Part shown: positions 1 to 12,983 of the stretch, piece by piece | Position numbering within the stretch: position 1 is the first letter of the stretch | Layout: the number at the start of each line of letters is the position of its first letter | DNA from: Globodera rostochiensis | Lineage: Eukaryota; Nematoda; Chromadorea; Rhabditida; Heteroderidae | DNA: 64,000 nt | NCBI GenBank assembly: GCA_018350325.1 | Contig: JAEVLN010000005.1 | Coordinates: 2,986,142 to 3,050,141, forward strand | Direction: 5' to 3' | The notes under the pieces: model-generated | Database searches by the model: none | What the model was told of the DNA's origin: nothing | Seen by the model: only the letters and a program-made list of their open reading frames with translations | Program-made: the position numbers and the translations under genes

Positions 1-547
1 GAACTAATTATTAAATTAAAAAAATAACTAATTTAATTATGGGAATAGAACCGCTGATACATAAGTTACGACACAGAGTTCAACCACTGAGTCTGATCTT
101 TAAATTTGATTTGTCATTACGTATTTTTTAAATCTTTAAGCTCAGAATTATGTAATGAATTCTCACTAAAAATTGTCATCTTTAGGGGTGTAAAAGTCTC
201 GATTTTCGAGACCAAGTACCCGATACCGAGACCCAAAAATCCAGAGACTTTTCTCGAGTCGATACTCGATACCGAGACTTTCGTGCAGCACTAGTGACCA
301 CCCTGCACCAGACCGGACACATGCCGGGGTCCGTAGCCCGTAACAACGCCCCAAAAGCAAACATTTTTTAAATTTCCCGTCTCTAGTTGTAGTTGAAAGT
401 TTTTGATTATTCTCCACCTTTTTACCGAAACAAAATTGCAAAAATGACAACAACGCATCAAATCAGATGTGTAACCAAAACGAATTGTATAAATGTTAAA
501 TAAAATCAATCGACCGTATCATTCCAAAGAAAAAGGCTTCCTCCTCA
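1..547. other. intergenic DNA with a GAGACC-type repeat patch
   Basis: No supported gene. About 185-290 holds a patch rich in CTCGAGACCGAGAC words, seen again near 7.1, 7.5, 21.6, 28.3, 41.8 and 57.6 kb. The rest is AT-rich 3' flank of the minus-strand SPRY gene that ends at 548. Confidence 0.6.
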
Positions 548-2831
548 TCAGAATTTATATTCAAAGTCCGGCCCAAAATTCGCTTTAATTTTGGTGCCAA
601 AAACTGACAACGAAACGCATGGAAACAAATCCACGGCAGAATCGACAAGAAAACCGTCAGTGTCTACAAAAACAAAAAGATTTTTTTTTAATTTTTGAAT
701 TCGCGTCCGCGGGGCTTCCGAATTGGTTAAATGGGAGGGAGGTCAAATTCGCCCTGTAACCAAGAAACGGTGTCTGGACTTTTTAAAAATGAATTGGCCA
801 AAATTTCAATTCTTTCTCACCCAAACGCTTTCCGTTTTTTGTGTAAATAATTTGGCCATTTCTTAAATTGACGCTGCAGCCGACGACGTCGCCGATGTCA
901 AACTCCGGCTTTCCACCGATGTAAGGCCGTCCATTGAAGTGGGAACATCCGTCGACTTCGTGACCCCAAAATGTGCCATGGCTTGAGTATCCGTAAGTGC
1001 CTTTCTCCCTTCCAACAGCGGTGTTCAATGGCATTCGTTTGGTAGCAAGTCCAATCAAAATACCGCTAAATATTAATAATAATATTTTAAAGCACAGCGA
1101 ATGTTTTATAATATTTATAAATTACCCTTTTTCCTCTACGATTTTCACTTCGAAGTAAGGATTTTTCCACATTGGCTTTTCAGCGATTACAGAGCTCCAA
1201 CCTCCTGAAAATTGAGTTAATTCAATATTGTCTAACTTTTTACATAGACAATTAAATCACTTTAACAAAATAATATTTACCCAAATAAGCCTCTCCATTA
1301 TGTAGGACAATCAATCGATAGGGCTCAGAGAGTGCGAGGCGGTCGTGACATGCCGAGGAATTCCATCGGTTCTGTTTAAAATGGAAATAAAAATGTTGGC
1401 ATTGCTGTAACGGGGAGGGGGGGGGGGGAGGGCGACATTTTTATACAAAACCATAGTGAGGGGGACCCTTTTGGTCAAAATCCTGTGGAGGGGTATTCGG
1501 TGGCGTAGAATCAGAATCTGACATTTATATAGACCAATTTCGAACCCCGGACCCGAATTCGAATTTTTTTTTCGAAATTTCAAAAATCACATTTATTGCT
1601 CAAAATCGGTGGAAATGCACGAAATTACAATAAGAGAGTCAGATTCGGATTCTACGCGCCACCGAATACCACTAAAAACAGCTTTTTCTCAACTTTGAAA
1701 AAAAAAATTTTTAAATTTTTTTACAAAAACATAGGTGTCGAAATCTTAGATTAGATGATGTCTTATGATAAATCTGATGCCATATTCGTGATCAGCTACC
1801 TCAATAACGCCTGAATACACTTAAAGAATTGCATAAAACCTTCAAATTTCGCTCATAAATGCTTTTTTCTTAAAGCGAATGGTCCCAAAAAAAGCGAATC
1901 GGGTCAAAAGCGAATAGGGTAAAAAGCGAATTAGCCAAAAGCAAATAGGGTAAAGGGAAGTTTTTTGAAATTCGAAAATTTCCATAAAATCAATTTTAGC
2001 CTCTTTCAAAAAGCATGATTTCGATTATTACTTGGCTTTTCGTTGTATATTGTGCTTTTTGAACAATTTTGAGGCCAAAATTATTTATGGAAATTGAATT
2101 TTCTAAAAATTGTTAGAATTCGGGTCAGGGGTTCGAATTAGTCAAAATAAATGTCAGATTCTGAATCTCCGCCCTCGAATACCCCATTTGAGAAAAAAAA
2201 ACAAGAGGGGAGACCCTTTTGTTTTTCACTTTTACAATTTTTTGGCCAATTTTCTTAACAAATTGTCATCAAAAATCAAAAATTTTTTCTCGGCGGCGCC
2301 TATCGGCACCGCCGACCCCCTCCGTAAAAATTCGCAAAAAAATTTGCATTTTTGAAAAAATGCACCCCCTAAAATCGAACATTTTTTGGAAAAATTGCTT
2401 AACAAAAATGCAATAAAAAGAAAAAAAATACCCCTAAGAATCGAGTCAGATTAGGACTCTACACGCTCGAATACCCCTAGAAAAATCTTTGAATCGACTT
2501 GAAAACTAATTACAAGAGCCCAATTTTGAAACACAAATTTTGACAACATTTTGGACAATTCTTACAAAAAAAATTCGAACCTGCCATTTTTCGTGCATTT
2601 TTCGGACGCGGCCAATGCAATTTGTGTTGATTCCGTTGGACAACAGCAGCAGACGCGAGGCATGTTTAAGAGGCAAGGCGTAAATTAACTGAAATTTAAT
2701 TCAAAATACCAAAAAGCAAAAAATGCCGTGCCACCCAAACCGAAAAAAAGGCTTTAAACCTCGCATTGTAATTCCAACGGCAAACGCCGACGTCGAATTT
2801 GCGACTCATTGTTTAAGGCATCATTAGACAT
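548..2831 (-). CDS. SPRY gene A: F-box-like plus SPRY protein
   Basis: Six predicted exons on the minus strand: 2831-2760, 2688-2581, 1404-1281, 1204-1126, 1065-821 and 663-548. The first two give a 60-residue unit beginning [16 protein letters not shown], followed by LPLELQCE and, after the intron, an [18 protein letters not shown] segment; the LPLEL core looks like the start of an F-box. Exons 3 to 6 encode a RanBPM-like SPRY domain ([48 protein letters not shown]). Exon 1 is 72 bp and exon 2 is 108 bp, exactly as in gene G, and both end in phase 0. No signal peptide. If the F-box reading is right the product would be a substrate adaptor of an SCF-type ubiquitin ligase, but that is inference. 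The long third intron holds a foldback repeat. The F-box assignment is less certain than the SPRY assignment. Confidence 0.72.
1490..1671. repeat. foldback (MITE-like) repeat in an intron of gene A
   Basis: The arms near 1492-1524 and 1639-1670 are imperfect inverted copies around GGTATTCGGTGGCGTAGAAT. The loop holds the dispersed word CGAACCCCGGACCCGAATTC, also seen near 2.1, 36.5, 37.4, 40.5, 44.3 and 48.6 kb. Confidence 0.6.
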
Positions 2832-4054
2832 TATGTTTAGTCTAAAAACAAAAAACAGAAAATTAGATTATGTTTGGGTGAGAAAGAAAACGAATAAAAA
2901 TAATTTAATTTATTTGCATTATTTAATATTTATTTTTCACCAAAATTGGAGTAAATTTAGAATTTGGGCCCCAATTTCCAAATCAACATTGCCGATGTGA
3001 GTTAGAAACGACGGGATGACATTTCCTCGACGCGACATTTCGCCGACTAAGCCAAATCCGACATTTCGTCGACGAGAATTTCGCCGGGTTTTTAAATGCA
3101 TGGTTTCTAGGGTAAAAACATGCTTAGATCACAAATCCGAACTCGGATTTTGCGAATCTCGAACTCCGAACCCGAATTCGAAGAAATTTATTCATTTGAA
3201 TGGTTGGGCAAAACGCCGACCCACAAAATGGCGGTGGAATGAGTGGACGGACGGACAGAGCAGGACGGCCGATGTCTGTTGGGCTACATATCCGAATGCA
3301 GACCGCTCAAATGCACTATCTTAATCAGAGAGTTCAAAGAACAACGACACAACAAGATGGTGAAAAGCATTAATAAATATGCTACTTAATGATTGTTCGA
3401 GCAATTATATGTTAAATTAAAAGCTTAAAAAAATTTTCAACGTTTTTGAACTCGTTTTCCACGTTTTTGGGTTTTGGACATGGCAGCCCTGCTAACACGG
3501 GGTCACGGGGTTTTAGCCCGTGTAGCCCTTGCCCGTGTGTTTTGACACGGGTTAACACGGGGTAAATTTTTTGGCATATATTTAGGGAAACTTCATCGAT
3601 TTTACCATAAACTTTTTGACCGAGTGAGTGGTGGAGTGACCAATTTATTAGCAAGATTCATTAAAATCAAAAAATTTCCCGGCGTAGCCCTTGGCCGTGT
3701 AGGTCGGTAACCCTTGCCCGTGTCATTTGAAAATTCCGATCTCTAGTTTTGTCCAATTCCGAATCGAATTTGAAGAAAGGTAATATAGCCGGGTTGTGCC
3801 CCTCTCTTTTTTGAAAAAATATTTTTTTTTGCAATGTTCAATAAAAGGGTGTTTCGAGCAAGTTTTGCCACTCGAATTCAGGTTAAGGGTTCGAGCCCCC
3901 TAGCATTGTTAAATTAACAGACAAAACCAAAAAATATTGACAAATTCAAAACAAAATTAATGGATAAAATGCTTTAATCGACAAAACGAATCAAATAAAT
4001 GATAAAACGACCGTTCTTCAAAAACAAAACCCATAAATCCTCGTTATTCAATTT
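2832..4054. other. intergenic DNA with tandem-word and tRNA-box-like patches
   Basis: No supported gene. Around 3008-3090 the word ATTTCGTCGACG/ATTTCGCCG recurs. From about 3780 to 4050 lies a block carrying GGGTTCGAGCCCCCTAG and the conserved SPRY 3' UTR tail; the same block follows gene F at 23.69-23.96 kb and in part recurs near 46.66 kb. Confidence 0.5.
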
Positions 4055-4680
4055 CTAAATCTCATCGGAAATGTTGAATTGGAAATTGGGGCCAAAATTC
4101 GCTTCAATTTTGGTGACAGGAAAGAACAACGAAACGCACGGAAACAAATCGGCGGGAGAATCGACAAATAAATTGGAAGTGTCTGCAAATTAAAAAATAA
4201 TAATTTAAACAAAAATTTAGTTCTTAAATTTAACACAATAATTTACACAAGTTTTAGTGTGTTTCATAAATTTCATTCGTTCATTCTTTCTCACCCAAAC
4301 GCTTCCCGTTTTTTGTGTAAATAATTTGGCGAGTTGCCAAATTGACGCCACAGCCGATGACGTCGCCGACGCCAAATTTGGGCTTTCCATCGATGAAAGG
4401 ATGTCCATTGAAGTGGGAACATCCCTCGACCTCGTGGCCATAAAATGTGCCATCGTTTGAGTATGCGTAAGTGCCTTCGCACCATCCAACACATTCGTCC
4501 AATGGCATTTGTTTGGTTGCAAGTCCAATGAAAATAAGGCTAAATATATTAATAATATTTTAAAGCACAGCAAATGTTTTCTAATATTTAAAAATTACCG
4601 TCCGTTCGTTAGGATTTTCACTTCGAAGTAGGAACAGCCGTAAGGATTTATTGGCTTTTCAGCGAACATAGAACTCCACC
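4055..4680 (-). pseudogene. SPRY gene B, 5'-truncated
   Basis: Three exons in the order expected for the 3' half of a SPRY gene: 4680-4599 (YFEVKI block), 4539-4295 (core exon with [32 protein letters not shown]) and 4182-4055 ([24 protein letters not shown], then TAG). All three are open and have usable splice sites. Upstream, the next intron and a few bases of the NRWD exon can be followed to about 4730, where the sequence becomes unrelated and AT-rich. The N-terminal module is absent, so this is most likely a broken copy. A start farther upstream cannot be excluded. Confidence 0.65.
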
Positions 4681-4730
4681 CTGAATTATCGCCAAATCAC
4701 TTAAACACAGAATAATGTTACCCTCATTGC

Positions 4731-5562
4731 TTCAAAAAATTACCGTATTTTAAACTTTTGGTTGCAAATCTCTTAACAAATTTAGTCAATAATTCAAAAA
4801 TTTCCCCCAAACTTATATTCCTGATCAACTTTCTTAACAAAAAAAACTCAAAAATGCATTCATAAATTAAAAATTTATTGGTTCCGAATTCTTAATCTCG
4901 ACTCTCACCCAAAATTAAAGTCTCGATTCTACTGCTCGAATATTTTATTTAAAGTTTACAAAAATTACTTAGTAAATTAGAAATTAAAATATCTTTATTA
5001 TTTTGAAGGAAAAATATTTCACCGTTTTTCAGAACTGAACAGATCCAAAAAAAGTTGGAACAGTAAAACACTGGTCATAAACCGAAAAAACCGGTCGGTT
5101 AACCGGTCAAAAGTTTTAAACCGGTTACGAAAACCGGGTCTTTGAAAACCCGGTTAACCGAAAACCGGGGGTACCGGTTTTTAACCGGTACTGTCCTACC
5201 CTAAGAGTTATAATTAGGGTTGGACGGGACCGGGACTTTTGGAAAAACCGGGACCGGGACTAAATTTGGTCCCGGTCAAAAAAAAACCGGGACTGCTGGA
5301 CAAAAACAAGAAAAAAAATCATTTTGTAAAAACCGGGACTTTTATAGTGGGATTTTAAAGAAATTTTGAAAAACCGGGACCAAAATTTCAGTACCAAAAT
5401 TTGAAAAATTGACCATTTCAGTACTGGTCCCGGTCCCGTCCAACCCTAGTTATAATGGCAAGTTTTCTCCAATTTAAAAAATAAAAAAATCAGCTGACAA
5501 ATGGGTTGGTTGGCCACGGCGATTTGCAAGACGGTGAATATGAATTTATTGACTAATTTTAG
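4731..5562. repeat. ACCGG / CCGGGAC simple-word repeats
   Basis: After about 300 bases of AT-rich DNA, 5080-5200 is filled with AACCGGTTAACC-type words and 5218-5450 with GGGACCGGGAC and CCCGGTCC words in both orientations. The second family recurs at 29.2-29.35, 30.02-30.12 and about 35.1 kb. No ORF is supported. Confidence 0.6.
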
Positions 5563-6062
5563 CGGACAAATGGACGGCGGACCATTCGCTCAAATTCGAT
5601 GGGATTTATCTGAGCTCCAATGGACAACTGATGTTTGTGATCAATGACGGGACGCAGAAGCGCGTGCTTTCGTATGAAGGTGGGATTTCTTGTATTCGAA
5701 ACTCTTTTTTGTTGTTGAATTTGTTTGAATTGGGTAGATTTTGAACGGAATCCGAATTCAAACGCTGACATAAAATTTTTGAAATTATCTTTTGCAAAAT
5801 CAAATGTTCGAATCGGATCTTGAGGATCAAAATTTTCCGAGTTACATTGACCGACAATGTTTTAATATAAAACCCTCCGGGTTTGATCGGGGAAACGCCG
5901 AATGTCCCCTCTTCCGCATTTTTAAAATCCTTTAAATTAGACAATTTATTCATTTTTTGCTGAAAATTTGTTGTTGCAGAGGCCATGGACACGGACATGC
6001 GCGGCGTGTGCAACTTTTTGTCCGCAAAAATGAAGCAAAAGTTGGCGGTGCAGCAACTTTGA
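5563..6062 (+). CDS. two exons of an unrecognised gene (partial)
   Basis: After a TTTTAG acceptor, 5563-5679 is open in one frame and reads WTADHSLKFDGIYLSS, then NGQLMFVINDGTQKR. It ends at GAAG|GTGGG. A TTGTTGCAG acceptor at 5979 starts a second exon in matching phase (EAMDTDMRGVCNFLSAKMKQ) ending with TGA at 6060-6062. The paired splice sites, phase match and codon-like composition support a real gene tail. No 5' exon was found among the repeats upstream, so it is either partial or a remnant. The family was not recognised; the first exon has a beta-strand look (LYL..NGQLMFVI). Confidence 0.45.
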
Positions 6063-7640
6063 TCGGAAGACATATAATCCCTGATCAATCAATGCGATTT
6101 TTGCCCCATCACAACGCGCAAATATTTGTTTTGCCTTCACTTAGGCCCTGCTAAAGTTAGCTAAGTGTTAACTTTTTGGTTGACTAACAAATTAAAAAGA
6201 ATTTAAATTCGCCTTTGCCGCCGGCACTGCCCGCCGGTAACTCATGTGCCGCTGTTTTGTTTTTTTGGTCGGCGCTTTAAAAACAAAACATCCATTGCAT
6301 CGCAATAAAAAACAAAAATGTTGCATTTGTCCTTTTTTGATCACTTTTTGATCGGAATTCTGACATTTGCTCAAATCGAGACATTTTGGTTCGATGTACC
6401 GTATTTCAAGATTTAGTTAATATTTTAACTTTTGTGACTCAAAATTCTGTAACAGATCAGAAAAAAGAATCAAAAGACCATATAAAAACTTTCTCAAAAC
6501 AAAATTTGGTATATTCGGCGGGAGCTCAAGTTGTGTCGAATTTGTTAAACTTAAAAAATTCGTTAATAAAAAAGTTAGAACCAGAATTATTTAAACCAAA
6601 TATTTATCAATCTTTACTCATCTTTTCTTCAAACAACTAATCGTTTTGATTTTATTTAGTAAATTTATCACCTCAAGAACTTGCGAATGATACCAGAACC
6701 TAAGCCTAGGCTTGTTTAAGCCTATATAAGCATTGTATAGTAAACTTTGACCAAGGAATAATCCATTAGATTTGAAGTTATACAAAATTGGAAAAAACTC
6801 TGGTCCTCCCATGTGTACTGCTCCAACGGCTCGACGGGGACCATTTGTTGTTGTTCCAAGATTTCCAAAATAAACGATTTTTTGTTGAAAAGTTAATTAA
6901 AAAAATTTTGGTACCGAAAACCAAAAAAGTACCGACCGTTTTTTCGGTATTTTATCTTCCGTTTTCCGTTTTTTTAATAAATTTCCGTCCATCCATGTGG
7001 TGCGCGCCAGGGATGGGCGGAATTCCGACTTCCGAAAATTTTGACCCAATTCCGATTTCCGAAATTTTTTTAGGCCTCGGAATTCCGAAATTTTCTGAGG
7101 CCGTCGCCGCCGGTCGTACTGAGACCCAAAAAAACTCGAGACTTTTCTCGAGTCGATACTCGAGAAACCGCGGAAACCGCCAAAATCCGGAATCTTGATT
7201 GATCCTCAAGTCCGATCTCTACTACATTTGTTTTTTTAATTAATTTCATTGCAAATTAACAAAATATTGCCATAAAATGTTTTTTAATTAATTTGATTGC
7301 AAATTAACAAAATATTGCCATAAAATACCATGCAACAGCATTTGCCCTCCAATTAATCCTAAATTATATAATTTATTGATAATTTATGAGTATTTTAATT
7401 CAAACTTTTAAGCCGGGATAAAAGCCGGGATCCCGTTAAAAATTCCGGTCCCTCAAAAGGCCGGGAAAGGGGGCCAGTAGGGCTGTTCGAAACTTAGAAT
7501 TTAGCAAGGCTCGAGACCGAGACCCAAAAAACCGAGAAATTTCTCCGACTCGAGAACCGAGACTATCGAACAGCCCTAGGGGCCAGCATCCCTAAAAATC
7601 CCACGCGGGATTGTTACCCCCATTAGTTGCAAACATAAAA
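6063..7640. other. intergenic DNA, repeats only
   Basis: No gene supported. GAGACC-type words occur at 7110-7170 and 7500-7580, and a near-duplicate AT-rich segment (TAATTAATTT..ATTGCCATAAAAT) occurs twice at about 7235-7325. Confidence 0.5.
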
Positions 7641-7674
7641 AAAAAATTTAAAGCGTGAAAAAACAATTGAGGCT

Positions 7675-8022
7675 TTTGAAATTCCATTCTCACAATTCGC
7701 AGGGTCAAATTTTGCTGGAGGCAAATAAAACATTCAAATTTATATAATAAAAAGAGATTAATTCCCAAAAGTGAATGTCTCAGGTCAACATTTGTTTGCC
7801 CCTCACAAAAATCCATTCAAATATTTATAAGATAACCCAACTTTAGGCAGTCTATAAATATGTAATTTCATTTAAAACGGTTAAAACATTCATTAATTTT
7901 AAAAAATATCTGATTTTAAAAGCTAGAATTTTGGGAATTCTCTCTAAATTTAAGTAAAAACTGCTGATTTGGCTTATGTCTTTCCATTGGTTAATAAGAT
8001 TTGCAATTTTATAGAAATTAGC
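7675..8022 (+). promoter_or_regulatory. conserved SPRY-family upstream block, gene C
   Basis: The block runs from TCTCACAATTCGCAGGGTC through CAGTCTATAAATATG to the start codon at 8023. TATAAATA lies at 7853-7860. The same block precedes gene D (TATA about 12877) and gene M (TATA about 50925), and an orphan reverse copy spans about 36860-35650. Conservation in front of several starts plus a TATA-like word suggests a promoter; transcription evidence is lacking. Confidence 0.5.
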
Positions 8023-11000
8023 ATGTCAATTTTGACCGAATACGAGAAACTGGAAGAGAAAATTGGCTGGTTAAATGAGGACCAGCAGAAGCTCGTTTCC
8101 ATTGATCAGTTTTTGTTGATGCAAAGTGATCAGAAGGCATTGCTCCAAAGGCTTAATGCACTTGAGCAAAAGCAAACGGTGAATTCTGAACAACAAAAAA
8201 CTGCTTCATAAGCATTTTGCACCATTTTTCCATAAATTTGTCATCGCCCCTCTTACTTCATTCAATCGCTTTATTCCATCCATTCATTCTTTCCCCCCGG
8301 CTCCTCCGATGTTGGCCATTCGTTTGAGCAATCTGTCCTTCCCCCCCCCTTCCTTTACATATTCGTCCTGTTCATTCTTCGCTTCTTTTTCCCTTGTCCT
8401 ATTTTTTACATTTTTTTTTGTTCAGTGTCCCCTACGGGGACAAAACGATCATCCAACTTTTCCATGTCTTTCTCATTGCTCATCTGCCTCCACCTCCTTC
8501 CCCCTACGGTATCAATTTTTGTAAAATCTCCTGTTAAATTTTGGATTAGTTCCCGAAAAGTCCGGAATCCGCATGCCAGACACAATTCCCTTTGGGTTGA
8601 CACCCCCCCCCCCCCCAGGGAATTCATTCCGGCTAACCCGGGCCAATTTTTGGCGCGAGTGGCGACACCCCAACCGAACCGAAACGGTTGAGCTTCTACG
8701 GTTCCGTTCCGCAAACCCTTTCCCACACCCGTCCCCCAATCGTTCGCCGTGTAAACAAATTGATTGCCTCGGGGGCTCGGTCCGCGAGTGGGGAACGTTT
8801 CGGCCCCGCCGTTTCGGCCCCAAGGACCTTCAAAGTGTCATAACTCGTCTTGAAACCAACTAAACTAAATAAATTGGGTGCCAATCGAAAGCTCTCTATG
8901 TTTAGAAGCTATTATCTAACAAGGACTAAACGATTATTTAAACGCTTAAAAGTTATTGTTTGAAAAGAGCGAAAACCTAAGTTTTGTGGTAATTTTCGAT
9001 TATAACTTTTTTGAAAAGGATTTAATCACCTTGTTGATTTGAATACAAAATCATCCCAACAAAAGCTTGCGATTGACAATTCGCTAATAAAATCTCGTTT
9101 GTCCGCCCCAATAAAATATAATTAATTTTAGCGGTGCCGTTAAATCCCAAGAAAATGGAACTGGAATTAAAGGAGGTCAAGGAAGAAATTAAGAACATGA
9201 AGGAGTATCAGAAAAAGCAGCAACAGACCATCGACGATTTAACAGAAAAACTGAAGGGTAAATTCTTTGAATTTCGAAAAACCCCTTTACTTTTTGATAG
9301 TGTTTTTGCATTAACCATCTTTTGTTCCCAAAATAATTCATTCGTTTCACCATTTCAGTTTCCATTCAACAGCTTTCGTTGAAGCAACAAGAACACGAGG
9401 AACTGCTAAATGCTCACAAGAATTTAATGGAAGAGAAAATTGAATGGTTAAATGAGGACCAGGAGAAGCTAGTCTCCATCGATCAGTTTTCGTTGAAGCA
9501 TCAGGAACTGTCAAATGCTCACAAGAATCTAATCGAAGAGATGAAGGAACAACGGAAAATGGATGCTTTGAAGCAGCAAAAGGAAACCAATAACAAAATT
9601 GACTCGTTGAAGAAGGATCACCAGGAGCAATGCGGTAGGGAAAAGTTTCTTGAAAAAATGATCTTTGATTTAAATATCATTTAGAAAATAATATCCGCGG
9701 CATGGAACAGAAACAAAAGGATGGTCAGGAAAAACGCGAACGCAAAATGTATGAATCGCTGAAGTCTGTCCAAGCGATGGTCGTCGCCAAATTGGAGGAG
9801 CAGAAACCGTCGAATGGCAATAAATTCGTTGAAATTGAACAAAAGAATGACAAACTGGAGAAGGATCAGAAAGAACAGCAGCTGAACATCGTCCGCTTGC
9901 AGGAGACAGTTGACGTGTTGAGCGAACTTGGTAATTTTGGTCTCAATTTTTGTTCAGAGTTTGGAAAGGAAATTCACCGCCTTTTTAGGCATCAGTTTTA
10001 GCTTTAATTTTAAAAAAATGAAATATATAGTGCCCAATCGATGGAATTCCGCGGCATGCCACTACAACCTCGCACTCATTGGGCCCGATCAATTAATTGT
10101 CCAATATAATGGAGAGAACGCGTGTAAGCATTATTTTCTGTTAAAGTGATTTAATTGTTAATGTAAAAAGAGTTAGACAATTTTTGAATGAATTAACTCA
10201 ATTTTCAGGGTGGGGCTCTGTACGCGCTGAAAAGCCAATGGCGGATAATCCTTACTTCGAAGTGGAAATCTTAGAGAAAAAAGGGTAATTTATAATATTT
10301 TCAACCATTTGCTATGCTTTAAAATATTATATTTAGCCATATTGCGATTGGACTTGCGACAGAACAAATGCCATTGGGTGAATGGGTTGGAGGTTACGAT
10401 GGCACTTACGGATACGCAAGCGATGGCAATCTTTGGGGACACGAGGTTGAGGGATGTGACCACAGCGACGATGGATGTCCTTACATCGCTGGAAAGCCTC
10501 CGTTTAGCGTTGGCGACGTCGTCGGATGCGGCGTGGATTTGGCAACCAGTCAAATCATTTACACGCTAAACTGGTTGGGTGAGAAACGGGGCCCAATTTG
10601 ACCTCCCTCCCGTTCAACCAATTCGGTAGCCCCAGGACGCAAATTCGAAAGTTCCAAAATCTTTTTTATTGACAATCGTTCAATAATGCACGAAAAAGGG
10701 GGAACAAAAAGGATCATCGCAAAAGGAATCCATTCCCTAATAATAAGTGTTGAGGGGGAGGCTTTTTGAATTATTTCTGGCCAACTTTTTATAGACATGG
10801 AAGAGGTCGGCGGTGCCGATAGGCGCCTCCGGGAAATGATTTTTGATGGCAATTTGTTAAGAAAAATTAGTCAAAAAATTGTAAAAGTGTAAAACAAAGG
10901 CCCCCCCCCCTATGGTTTTTTCTCAAATTTCATTTTTGGAGGGGAGGGGGGGGATCCCCCCCCCTGGCTACGGTCCTGGACTTAAAAACGGGGGGAGGGG

Positions 11001-11169
11001 GTGAAATCGACTTTAATATTTATTTGTTTTTGCAGACACGGCCAATTTATTTGTCGCTTCTACCACCGATTTGTTTCCATGCGTTATGTTGTGCAGGCCT
11101 GGCACCAAAATTCAACCGAATTTTAGCCCAATTTGCGATCCAACATTTCTGATGAGATTTAGAAATTGA
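8023..11169 (+). CDS. SPRY gene C: coiled coil plus SPRY (5' join unresolved)
   Basis: A start exon at 8023 ([20 protein letters not shown]) is followed, after an insertion of C-rich repeats, by coiled-coil exons 9132-9256, 9359-9634 and 9685-9931. SPRY exons follow at about 10030-10120, 10209-10285, 10337-10578 and 11034-11169. The helical exons are E/K/Q-rich with heptads ([17 protein letters not shown]). The SPRY part shows [25 protein letters not shown] and [10 protein letters not shown]. Two defects stand out. The start exon runs into a stop at 8209 without a phase-compatible donor to the exon at 9132. The last exon is frame-shifted relative to its paralogues, replacing the usual [10 protein letters not shown] ending by one that stops at 11167. 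It may be expressed but is probably decaying. Confidence 0.55.
8211..9131. other. insertion-like stretch inside gene C
   Basis: Pyrimidine-rich DNA, a C tract at 8603-8619, CGTTTCGGCCCC words at 8795-8822 and AT-rich DNA. It separates the start exon from the next coiled-coil exon and is longer than the corresponding intron of gene D. No coding evidence. Confidence 0.45.
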
Positions 11170-12690
11170 ATACGAGGAGGGATTTGTGATTTTGTTGTCA
11201 ATAATTACAGTCGTTTTATCATTTATTTTTTCTTTGGTCGATTAAAGCTTTATCGATTCATTTTGTTTTCGAGTTTGGCAATTACCTATATAGGGATGAG
11301 GCAAGTTGATCAGAGGCCATTTGGATAGCCGACTGAGTCCCAGTGTAGAAGAAATAAAAGTTTTTTCAAATTATTCAATTACACAAAAACAATAATAAAT
11401 TAAAATTTATTTCAAAATATTCCATCTTCCTTTCTAACTTTGCACACCCTTTTTTTGACAAATTGGATAGTCTAAACAGATGTTTGGATAGACGATGTTT
11501 ATGCTTAATATCGCCGCCTGCCGCAGCGGGGTGTCGTCTTATTTTTCAAGACTTTCTTTATTCGCAAAATGATGATAGGTAATCGTTGGGGGGGGGGGGG
11601 GGGGGGGAAATGTGGGACAAAGAGCTTTAATAGGAAATTAACATAAATATGTTATGAATAAAACGCTGGCGGCGGGGGGACAAAAAATGCCTAAATATGT
11701 AACAAAAACACCATTTTAGGTATATATTAAATCAAATTTTAATTAAATATTTTAACAAATTTAATCAATTTAAAAAGTAAAATAAAAAGATAAATTCAAT
11801 TCAATTGTTTTGTATTCAATTTTAACAAATGATCAAGATTATTAATCGGAAATTCCGCTCATTGTTGTGATATAAAAATAAGTGTTGGTGTTTTTCTTAC
11901 TCTGTCCCGAACAATTTGTTCTTTAGACTTTCTTTCTTTGTCGGTTTCCTTTTTTAAATTTGTTTCTTCAACAAATTCAATGTCAGGCTGACGCCCGGGT
12001 CCTTGACTTGTTTAAAAAGGCATTTGCCCATTTCCGTTCATTGCTTCAGCCAAGGCGAGCAGCCTTGGCCACCAATTGTTAGGCTCAAAAGTTCGTCCAC
12101 AAATATTTGTGAGCCAATCAATTTTGTAAAAAATAGCAAATAAAGATCAGAATATCGACTTTTACCTATTTGTTAATAAAAATGTTCTCTGAGAAAGACA
12201 GAATCTCGTTGTCGATCAACTCGTTTTTTCCTTAAATTTTTTTTTTCAAAAGAGGTTAGGGATTCGTTAGGCTAAGGCCTAAGCTTTTGTGCGATTTTGA
12301 TCATAAATATTTTTTGTTACTAAAAAACGAGTTGAATTTTCGATTAACCAAACCAAAAACCGGCTTTGCCAAAAAAAGATTCTTTAAATTTATAAATTCA
12401 GTAAGCGAACTAACTTTATTGGATTTTCTACTGTACATCAAAATTACAACCGCTTTTGCACTACCCTAATTATAAGTAGTGATCGAACTGGGCCCGGTTT
12501 TCCGAGGCCGAGTTTTTAAAAACGTCGCTCAACAGTTGAAAATCGAAAAATTTTTTTATGTAATTAAACAAAATTATTTTATTAAAATAATTTATTTTCG
12601 AAAAACTGAGGATTTTCTCGAAAATCAAAAGAATAATACGAAATTTCGATACAGCGCTGAGCCGAGCCCGTTTATTTTGAATTTTCTTTC
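11170..12690. other. intergenic DNA with a long G tract
   Basis: The conserved SPRY 3' UTR tail (GTCGTTTTATCATTTATT and GTCGATTAAAGC words) runs to about 11280. An interrupted G run of about 19 bases lies near 11589-11607. No gene supported; several open frames here are short and AT-driven. Confidence 0.5.
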
Positions 12691-12983
12691 TCACAATTCG
12701 CGGGGTCAACATTTTGCTAGGAGCAAATAAAACATTCAAATTTATATAATAAAAAGAAAAAAAGATTAATTCCCAAAAGTGAATGTCGTCCATCCCCCGC
12801 CCCCCCATTTTCAGGTCAACAATTTGCCCACCGCAAAAACCTATTCAAATTTATAAGATAATCCCAACTTTCAGTCTATAAATATGTACCTACTAAGTTC
12901 ATTAAAACATTCATTTATTATTTAAAAAACTCTCTCATTTAAGAATCTAACATTTTTGGAACTCCAATTTTATAGAAATTAGC
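12690..12983 (+). promoter_or_regulatory. conserved SPRY-family upstream block, gene D
   Basis: Near-copy of the block before genes C and M: TCTCACAATTCGCGGGGTC at about 12690, AATTCCCAAAAGTGAATGTC at about 12768, and CAGTCTATAAATATG with a TATA-like word at about 12877, roughly 105 bases before the start codon. Confidence 0.5.
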
